DNA of 64,000 nucleotides from Alishewanella aestuarii B11 (lineage in GTDB: Bacteria; Pseudomonadota; Gammaproteobacteria; Enterobacterales; Alteromonadaceae), in the NCBI RefSeq assembly GCF_000280055.1, contig NZ_ALAB01000039.1, positions 124,001-188,000 of the forward strand, read 5' to 3'. The notes beneath the pieces were generated by a model that had not been told where the DNA came from, did not search any database, and saw only the letters and a program-made list of their open reading frames with translations. Below are positions 17,777 through 23,477 of this stretch, piece by piece; position 1 is the stretch's first letter, and every line of letters begins with the position of its first letter. A program made the position numbers and the translations under genes.

Positions 17777-18528
17777 TATTCAGTGCGGCTTAGCAGGGCT
17801 AATAAATGTTGCACCGGGATCGCATAGGTAATGCCGCTGGGATCACTTAACACTGCCTCACGGGTGCTTTTTACATGCACCTGATTAATCACGCCAATAA
17901 CCTGCCCGGAATGAGGTAAATAGAGCGGACTGCCGCTATTACCGGGATAGGCTGTCGCATCTAACTGATACACCAGATAGGGGGCGCCTAAGCGGCGAAT
18001 CGCCGCAGCATGTAAATTAGCTGAGTTATCGGCCGGGATCGCGACAGGCGTTTGCGCGGCAATAATACCCCTATGAGTTGCCGGATGCAGGCCCAGTACC
18101 TGAGTGATCGGAAAGCCGGTAAAGGCAATGTCCGTACCCTCAGCCACTAATTCTGGCGTACTGAGTAACGTGAGGGCGGGTAAGCGTTGCTGGATGGTTA
18201 GTACGGCTAAATCATAAGCCAATGCAGAGCGTTGCTGCAGTACTTTATGCTGTACAATCTGATTGCCCTGGCCCGACAATACAACGTATTCTTCCTGGCG
18301 ATTAGTATCCAGCGGACTGGCGATAACATGGTAGTTAGTGACAATCTGATTACCCGGTGGCACCACAAAACCGGTACCAACCAGCCGTGTTCTTGGAGAG
18401 CCGGTTGGGTTATGAATGCCAATAGCGACGATTGCCGGCTTAACCTGTTGGATTGTGGTACTTAATGGCTGTTGAGCCTTTAAAGCGCCGGCTTGTAACA
18501 AAAATAAAATGATAAAAAATATGCGCAT
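17776..18528 (-). CDS. Secreted trypsin-like serine protease, first gene of the prsK-prsR operon
   Basis: 250 residues with an N-terminal signal peptide (MRIFFIILFLLQAGALKAQQ) and a chymotrypsin-fold protease domain. The catalytic triad is visible: His67 in VTNYHVIAS, Asp106 in AYDLAVL and Ser198 in YPGNSGSPLY. No PDZ domain follows, unlike DegP/DegS, so it is a stand-alone S1C/S46-like trypsin domain acting in the periplasm or outside. Its stop overlaps the prsK start, which ties it tightly to the kinase. A role in sensing (processing a signal or the sensor domain) or in handling PEP-CTERM proteins is an inference from context. It is not a standard member of the XrtA gene set known to me. 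Confidence 0.82.
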   Translation of the reverse strand: MRIFFIILFLLQAGALKAQQPLSTTIQQVKPAIVAIGIHNPTGSPRTRLVGTGFVVPPGNQIVTNYHVIASPLDTNRQEEYVVLSGQGNQIVQHKVLQQRSALAYDLAVLTIQQRLPALTLLSTPELVAEGTDIAFTGFPITQVLGLHPATHRGIIAAQTPVAIPADNSANLHAAAIRRLGAPYLVYQLDATAYPGNSGSPLYLPHSGQVIGVINQVHVKSTREAVLSDPSGITYAIPVQHLLALLSRTE

Positions 18529-18711
18529 ATCAATTGCCTGCCTTAGCGTAATCCATCATCTTGTATTAATCTTAACTTATAGTACTCGAAAAGGTACCTG
18601 CTGGTTAAGATTAAATATTTCTACTGGAAAGTATTGTAATTTAGCAGGCAATAGTAAAAAGTGTGATGCCAGTACTTTAGGGTACTTACGACAATATGGG
18701 CAGAGGGATTT

Positions 18712-19587
18712 ATGAAACAGCTTAGAGCTTTAGCGGATAAACCTATTATCGGCGGTATGGTAAAAAAGGCCATTTCCACTCTCGCCAGCAATGATGCGAA
18801 ACATATCTCTGAACACTTCTCGCAATACCTTAAACCTCAGGTTGCCTCAACGGCAGATCTAAAACATGAAGTTTTTAAACTGCGACACAATGTGTACTGT
18901 GAAGAATTACATTTCGAAGATTTAAAACCCAATCACGAGGAATTTGATGAGTTTGATAGCCACTCGATTCACTGTTTTATCAGGCATCTTGGTACTAGCC
19001 AGATGGCTGGCACGGTGCGATTGATAACTTCAGATCATCCACAACAATTACTTCCAATTGAAAAGTTTTGCTCTCATGCCATTGAGGATTTAAGTTTAAG
19101 CCCGGCCAATTTTGCCAGGGAAAATATTTGCGAGTTTTCACGCCTTGCCGTGCCGGCGATGTTCCGGAAGCGGGCAATAGATAAATTTGCCGGCGCCGCG
19201 ACCGGTGCAATCGATGAAAGTACCTTTTCAGCTAATGAGTTACGTTGCTTTCCCTACATTGCGATTTGCTTGTATATGGCGGCGGCGGCTATGGCTTTTC
19301 ATACCAACCGGCTGCATGCCTTTGTGATGATGGAGCCGCGATTGGCCCGCAGTTTAAGCTTTGTTGGCATTAACTTTAAGCAGCTTGGTGAACCGGTGGA
19401 ATATCATGGTAAGCGGGCAGCGTACTACATTAACTCTGATATGTTCCGTAAAAACATTTCATCAGGCTATATCAAACTGATGAAATCGATTGAGAAAGAA
19501 TTATTTAGTCATCAGCAAGTCGCTGCGCGCGAGAGTCAAAGCAATGGGATCCAGCTGCCGAATGGCCCGCTGTTTAGCGGAGGCTAG
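18712..19587 (+). CDS. PEP-CTERM/exosortase system-associated acyltransferase (autoinducer-synthase-like)
   Basis: 291 residues resembling the exosortase-associated acyltransferase family, a branch of the GNAT/acyl-homoserine-lactone-synthase fold. Typical features are the N-terminal FKLRHNVYCEELHFED motif (like the LuxI R-x-x-V-x-x-x-x-x segment), DEFDSHSIHCFIRH, MAGTVRLI and ENICEFSRLAVP. The family is found with exosortase loci; its substrate is unknown. The ATG follows GAGGG. The next gene begins 1 base after this stop, so the two form an operon, divergent from the protease-prsK-prsR operon across 183 bases in which I see no sigma-54 motif. Confidence 0.88.
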   Translation: MKQLRALADKPIIGGMVKKAISTLASNDAKHISEHFSQYLKPQVASTADLKHEVFKLRHNVYCEELHFEDLKPNHEEFDEFDSHSIHCFIRHLGTSQMAGTVRLITSDHPQQLLPIEKFCSHAIEDLSLSPANFARENICEFSRLAVPAMFRKRAIDKFAGAATGAIDESTFSANELRCFPYIAICLYMAAAAMAFHTNRLHAFVMMEPRLARSLSFVGINFKQLGEPVEYHGKRAAYYINSDMFRKNISSGYIKLMKSIEKELFSHQQVAARESQSNGIQLPNGPLFSGG

Positions 19588-19588
19588 G

Positions 19589-21208
19589 GTGCAGTTAGCA
19601 GAACGTATCACACAGTGCCTTTCTTCGGCCTGTGAGGTGATAACGGGCAGTGATGCACTGCTTGCCTATCAACAAAATTGTGAAGCTCAGGCAACGGCCA
19701 CGTCTTTAGTCGTCAAGGTGGCGACAGAGCAAGACATACGGCAACTGTTACAGCTGGCCAGCCAGTTAAGACATACCGATGATGCCTTCGTCATTTTCCC
19801 AATCAGTACTGGCAAAAACTGGGGCTATAATTCAGCAACACCCAATAGTCCCGCGGTACTACTCGATTTAAGTGGTTTACGACAAATCAGGGTGATTGAT
19901 GCGACCCTGGGATTATTTGCAGTGCAACCCGGTGTAACGCAGCAGCTATTACGTGACTTTCTTGACCAACAGCAATTAGCTTTTATGGTGCCGGTAACAG
20001 GTGCGGGTCCGGATTGCAGTATTTTGGGTAATGCACTGGAACGTGGCTATGGTATTACTCCCTATACCGACCATTTTGGGGCAGTAACGGCTATGCGTGC
20101 CATGCTGGCTGATGGCAGTATCGTGCAGTCAGCGGTGGCCGAGTTAGATCAAAGCCAGGAAGGACTTATCGATCACACCTATAAGTATGGTGTAGGGCCC
20201 TATCTGGATGGCTTATGGACCCAGAGTAATCTGGCTATCGTTACCGAGATCACCGTCCGGCTAAAAGCTAATCCTGCCGCCTTTGATGCATTCTATATCC
20301 AATTTCAGGATGACCAGCAGTTTGAACTGGCGCAACAGATTGTGTTTCAGATCCTACGCGATTTGGAAGGGGTAGTTGGCTCAGTTAATATTATGGATCG
20401 CAGGCGGGTTGCAGCCATGATGGCAGTAAATCCAAATGGTGCCGCTGCGCATCAGGTGATGACAGAACAGCAGGTGTCTGATATTGCAAAAGCCTATGAT
20501 ATACCGGCCTGGACTATTGCCGGCACCCTTTATGGCCGACCGAAGGTGGTGGCAGCTGCCAAGGCTGAAGTAAAGAGCATTATTGGTGGTAGGGCGAATA
20601 AGGTGCTGTTTTCCAGCAGCGCCCTGATAAAAATAGGACGTCTGGCGGTTAAACTACTACCGGCCTTATTAGCCAAACCGGCAAAAATGCTGGCATCGCT
20701 GGATGCCGGTATTCAAATTATGCGAGGGGTGCCTAACCAGGTTGCTCTGCCTTTAGCCTACTGGCGCAATCCCAGAGTGGAACCTGCTGCCAGTGTCAGA
20801 TTAAACCCCGCTGCAGATCAATGTGGTTTGCTCTGGTATGCCCCCCTGGTGCCGATGCGTGCCGAGGCAATGCGGGCTTTTATCCAGCATATCCGCACGC
20901 TTTGCCCCAAGTATGGTATTGAGCCGATGATTACTTTCACCAGTCTGCGGCACGATACGGTCGATAGCACTATTCCAATTGTGTTTAACCGCTTGGATCC
21001 GGATGCGGTGGCGCAGGCTAAGGCTTGCCTGGACGAGTTGGTTAAGGTTGGATTGAAGCAGGGTTGGGTACCGTATCGGTTAAATCTGCAGCAGCAGGCA
21101 GAGTTGTTACATGCCGATAGCACATTCTGGCAAGTGGTACAGCGCATAAAGCAGGCGCTGGATCCTGAAGCGTTACTCTCACCTGGGCGCTATTGTCCAA
21201 AGCCCTAG
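19589..21208 (+). CDS. FAD-linked oxidase of the vanillyl-alcohol oxidase / 4-cresol dehydrogenase family
   Basis: 539 residues with a PCMH-type FAD-binding domain (about 20-250: FPISTGKNWGYNSATPNS, VLLDLSGLRQIRVID, GNALERGYGITPYTDHFG, YKYGVGPYLDGLWTQSNL) and a C-terminal cap/substrate domain (about 260-539). The closest family type by eye is 4-cresol dehydrogenase flavoprotein / vanillyl-alcohol oxidase, which oxidise phenolic or alcohol substrates. I chose a GTG start at 19589 because GGAGG lies five bases upstream. It begins one base after the acyltransferase stop. Reading further upstream gives an ATG at 19490 that overlaps the acyltransferase by about 100 bases and adds non-family residues. 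The substrate is unknown; the pairing suggests a shared small-molecule pathway. Confidence 0.82.
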   Translation: MQLAERITQCLSSACEVITGSDALLAYQQNCEAQATATSLVVKVATEQDIRQLLQLASQLRHTDDAFVIFPISTGKNWGYNSATPNSPAVLLDLSGLRQIRVIDATLGLFAVQPGVTQQLLRDFLDQQQLAFMVPVTGAGPDCSILGNALERGYGITPYTDHFGAVTAMRAMLADGSIVQSAVAELDQSQEGLIDHTYKYGVGPYLDGLWTQSNLAIVTEITVRLKANPAAFDAFYIQFQDDQQFELAQQIVFQILRDLEGVVGSVNIMDRRRVAAMMAVNPNGAAAHQVMTEQQVSDIAKAYDIPAWTIAGTLYGRPKVVAAAKAEVKSIIGGRANKVLFSSSALIKIGRLAVKLLPALLAKPAKMLASLDAGIQIMRGVPNQVALPLAYWRNPRVEPAASVRLNPAADQCGLLWYAPLVPMRAEAMRAFIQHIRTLCPKYGIEPMITFTSLRHDTVDSTIPIVFNRLDPDAVAQAKACLDELVKVGLKQGWVPYRLNLQQQAELLHADSTFWQVVQRIKQALDPEALLSPGRYCPKP

Positions 21209-21221
21209 CTAAGATACAAAT

Positions 21222-21250
21222 AAAAAACCTCAGCTCAGGCTGAGGTTTTT
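21222..21250. terminator. Bidirectional terminator between convergent genes
   Basis: CCTCAG/CTGAGG stem extended by A/T pairs (21223-21233 with 21240-21250, loop of six). A runs on the left and T runs on the right let it serve both the FAD oxidase (plus) and the PEP-CTERM protease (minus). Confidence 0.88.
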
Positions 21251-21282
21251 GTGAGGCAATAACAGCGTTTTTCTGGTTTCAG

Positions 21283-22254
21283 TTAAGCTTTTCTGCGACG
21301 CGCCAGTAATAGTAAGCCACCCAGAATTAACAGTAAGCCAGCAGGTGCAGGAACGCTTGCTGGACGGATATAGCTGTAGATCCAGTCTTGTAATGCACTT
21401 ACCCGGGTAGAGGCAAACAGGTCGCCGTAGTCTGAGCGAATATTGTTACCGTTGATGTTTGAACCCAGTGAGTGTACACCAGCTAACAGCCATTCTCCGT
21501 TTTCGAAAATGAAGGCACCACCACCTGAGTCACCACCTGCGATAGCATATTCAAAAGGTAAAGCTGCATTTTCAGAGGTAAAGCCGTAACCAAAGTAGTT
21601 ATACCAGAAATTAACCCAATCGTTATGCACATCGCCCCAAGAGTCAACAGCAGTTGGATCTGGATGATCAAAGTCAGACCACAATAACTGGCCACCAGTA
21701 CCTTCAGTTGAGTAAGCTCCGTCTACCACATTCTGACCACCACGACGGGTGCCGGCGGCCTGATTAGCACCAGTTAAACCTGTACCTGTTGCGCCATAAC
21801 CAACATGTGTTGTTATCGCACCCGCTTCGTTAGAACCAGTGTAAAGATTAGCGATAGGCGCATCGATACCATTTTCAAAGTACATTAGGCCAATATCCCA
21901 CCCAGCTAACAGGTTGCCAGTCCAATTCTCGTGCCACACCCATGAAGTCGCTGTGTAGGCCTGATGATAGTATCCACTGCGGTCCTCGTTAAAGACCGGG
22001 CTGTAGAAAGTCATAGTGGTGGCTTCATCAACACAGTGTGCGGCGGTCAGTACCCAGTTTCTGGCAACTACGGTGCCGCTACAAATAAAGCCACCAGCTG
22101 GTGTATCGAACAGGATAGCGCCAACACTATCAAATTGAGGTAAAACACCGATAGTGCGATATAAATTATCGTTAACGTCATGACGGATTACACCGGCAGT
22201 GGCAAAGTGGCTGGCGAATAAGCAAGCAGCCGTAATTAGAATGGATTTTTTCAT
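21283..22254 (-). CDS. PEP-CTERM-anchored trypsin-like serine protease
   Basis: 323 residues: signal peptide (MKKSILITAACLFASHFATA), then an S1 trypsin domain with His73 in LTAAHCVD, Asp120 in GWDIGLMYF and Ser243 in GGDSGGGAF. The C-terminal sorting signal has VPAPA (301-305), a hydrophobic helix (LLLILGGLLLLA) and a terminal ARRRKA basic tail. This is a PEP-CTERM signal of the VPAPA type, recognised by exosortase A, which is encoded at 56084. The mature protease is therefore probably processed by XrtA and then released or bound to the polysaccharide matrix. A sigma-54-type promoter lies 54-69 bases upstream and a perfect inverted repeat further up, consistent with PrsR control. It ends at a bidirectional terminator. 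Confidence 0.9.
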   Translation of the reverse strand: MKKSILITAACLFASHFATAGVIRHDVNDNLYRTIGVLPQFDSVGAILFDTPAGGFICSGTVVARNWVLTAAHCVDEATTMTFYSPVFNEDRSGYYHQAYTATSWVWHENWTGNLLAGWDIGLMYFENGIDAPIANLYTGSNEAGAITTHVGYGATGTGLTGANQAAGTRRGGQNVVDGAYSTEGTGGQLLWSDFDHPDPTAVDSWGDVHNDWVNFWYNYFGYGFTSENAALPFEYAIAGGDSGGGAFIFENGEWLLAGVHSLGSNINGNNIRSDYGDLFASTRVSALQDWIYSYIRPASVPAPAGLLLILGGLLLLARRRKA

Positions 22255-22307
22255 GTTAGGTCCCGGATATTATTTTAATATAACTCTGTCGCGAGTTATT
22301 TTAATTA

Positions 22308-22323
22308 CGCAAAGTATGGGCCA
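22308..22323 (-). promoter_or_regulatory. Sigma-54 promoter of the PEP-CTERM protease gene
   Basis: On the minus strand this reads TGGCCCATACTTTGCG, with GG and GC separated by exactly 10 bases. It matches the -24/-12 consensus TGGCACG-N4-TTGC closely. Predicted initiation is about 40 bases upstream of the ATG. The enhancer-binding protein PrsR is encoded in the same region. Confidence 0.75.
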
Positions 22324-22370
22324 ATAATTTTTATCAATTTAAACAGTGATTTGAGGTTATTGCGTTGTTG

Positions 22371-22403
22371 CAATGTAAATTTTTCTGACATTAATTTACA
22401 TTG
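22371..22403. promoter_or_regulatory. Perfect 11-bp inverted repeat, candidate PrsR enhancer site
   Basis: CAATGTAAATT (22371-22381) and AATTTACATTG (22393-22403) are perfect inverted copies separated by 11 bases. They lie about 50-80 bases upstream of the sigma-54 promoter of the protease gene. Position and symmetry fit an upstream activator site for an NtrC-type dimer. Assignment to PrsR is inferred. Confidence 0.55.
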
Positions 22404-22455
22404 TAAGATCTAGGTGTTCGATAGTCAGTTGCTAGGAAATACAGAGTTGCTAAAC

Positions 22456-22483
22456 AAAAAAAGGCGGAATCTTCCGCCTTTTT
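22456..22483 (-). terminator. Terminator of the 22501-23304 PEP-CTERM gene
   Basis: AGGCGGAA / TTCCGCCT stem with a 3-base loop, A7 on the left and T5 on the right. On the minus strand it is an intrinsic terminator 18 bases after the stop codon. Confidence 0.88.
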
Positions 22484-22500
22484 ATAATACAGACTATCGA

Positions 22501-23304
22501 TTAAGCTTTTTTAAAGCGACGAGCGCCAGCTAAACCCAGCAGACCTAAACCAAGCAACGCAATTGAGGCTGGTGCTGGGATTAATTCAACACGACCAGAA
22601 CCACCGCTGCTGTAGTTACCATTTGTGCCAAAGGCTGCCTGGGTGTTGATGTAAATGTCAGACATACCGTTTTGGCGATCTAAAGCTGCTACTACATCTG
22701 GCAAACCACCAGTTACACTTAACATGGCTTCGAAGAAACCACCAGAGCCTGTCAGGGCTTGTGCTCTTAAGATTGCACTATCAAAAGCAAACGAGGCCCA
22801 CAATGTACCATTTTGAACATTAGCAAACTGGTTGTTGTAGTTATTGTTGCTAGAGTTGTTCACAGCGGTTGCAATAGCTGGCGATTGGAAATAAACATTT
22901 AACCAAGCCGCAGATGTGTCAAAAATAAATTCACCAGGCGTCAGACTAGCTACTTTTAAACCACCGAAGGCAAAAGTCAACGCGCAAGAAACTTCACCTG
23001 CGCAGTACTGATTGCCAAACACTAAACGGCCATCATTTAACGAGGTAAATACACCAATACCATTTAGGTGTGCATTTGGGGTAAGAATCGGAACGGCTGT
23101 GTTCGAGGTGATAGTTTGTTGTCCTTGGCTACCAACACCATAAGCGGTTGTTGAATACCACTGTTGGAAATTGAAATTGCCCAGTACGCCACCGTTTGCA
23201 ACTTCATCCCAAACTACACCACCCGCACTAACAGTTGCTGCACTAGCATTAAAGCTGGCTACAGCCAGTGCCGCAGCACCGATAAAGCTCGTTACATATT
23301 TCAT
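22501..23304 (-). CDS. PEP-CTERM sorting domain protein of unknown function
   Basis: 267 residues with a signal peptide (MKYVTSFIGAAALAVASF, cleavage near ASA|ATV) and a Gly/Asn/Ser-rich extracellular-type body with few charges. The C-terminus reads IPAPASIALLGLGLLGLAG followed by ARRFKKA (residues 242-267), a textbook PEP-CTERM signal: PxP motif, membrane helix, basic tail. It should be processed by exosortase A. The body (WDEVANGGVLGNFNFQQWYS..., GNQYCAGEVSCALTFAFGG) resembles the low-complexity exported proteins common in such systems; I assign no activity. A sigma-54-type promoter is 47-62 bases upstream, so it is probably co-regulated with the PEP-CTERM protease. Confidence 0.88.
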   Translation of the reverse strand: MKYVTSFIGAAALAVASFNASAATVSAGGVVWDEVANGGVLGNFNFQQWYSTTAYGVGSQGQQTITSNTAVPILTPNAHLNGIGVFTSLNDGRLVFGNQYCAGEVSCALTFAFGGLKVASLTPGEFIFDTSAAWLNVYFQSPAIATAVNNSSNNNYNNQFANVQNGTLWASFAFDSAILRAQALTGSGGFFEAMLSVTGGLPDVVAALDRQNGMSDIYINTQAAFGTNGNYSSGGSGRVELIPAPASIALLGLGLLGLAGARRFKKA

Positions 23305-23350
23305 CTTCTGCTCCTTGATAAATCTTCAAATACGAAGTTTCCATTGATTA

Positions 23351-23366
23351 TGCTGGAATCATGCCA
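23351..23366 (-). promoter_or_regulatory. Sigma-54 promoter of the 22501-23304 PEP-CTERM gene
   Basis: The minus strand reads TGGCATGATTCCAGCA: GG and GC exactly 10 bases apart, with a TGGCA -24 element. Initiation would be about 37 bases before the ATG. A lone TGTAAA half-site occurs at 23438-23443, but no second half was found. Confidence 0.7.
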
Positions 23367-23444
23367 TCTTTTAATTTTTTTTATGCTGTTGTTTTTATTT
23401 GGTTTTTTATTTTCTTGCAGGTTAAGGGATTTAGCTGTGTAAAG

Positions 23445-23472
23445 AATGCTGACAGCGAAAGCTGTCAGCATT
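23445..23472 (-). terminator. Hairpin downstream of prsT
   Basis: AATGCTGACAGC (23445-23456) and GCTGTCAGCATT (23461-23472) form a perfect 12-bp stem with a GAAA tetraloop just after the prsT stop. The U tract on the minus strand is poor (TCTTTAC), so termination is likely but may be partial. Confidence 0.65.
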
Positions 23473-23477
23473 AAGTG

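Noticed and set aside
18529-18711. Sigma-54 promoter or PrsR repeat in the protease/acyltransferase divergent region
   Set aside because: I scanned both strands for GG-N10-GC and for the TGTAAA/TTTACA repeat and found neither.
19490-21208. FAD oxidase starting at the ATG at 19490
   Set aside because: It would overlap the acyltransferase by about 100 bases. The GTG at 19589 has GGAGG five bases upstream and gives a family-like N-terminus.
23164-23442. Small plus-strand gene of 92 codons antisense to the PEP-CTERM gene
   Set aside because: It overlaps the start of a well-supported gene on the other strand, has no ribosome site, and its composition is that of an antisense shadow.
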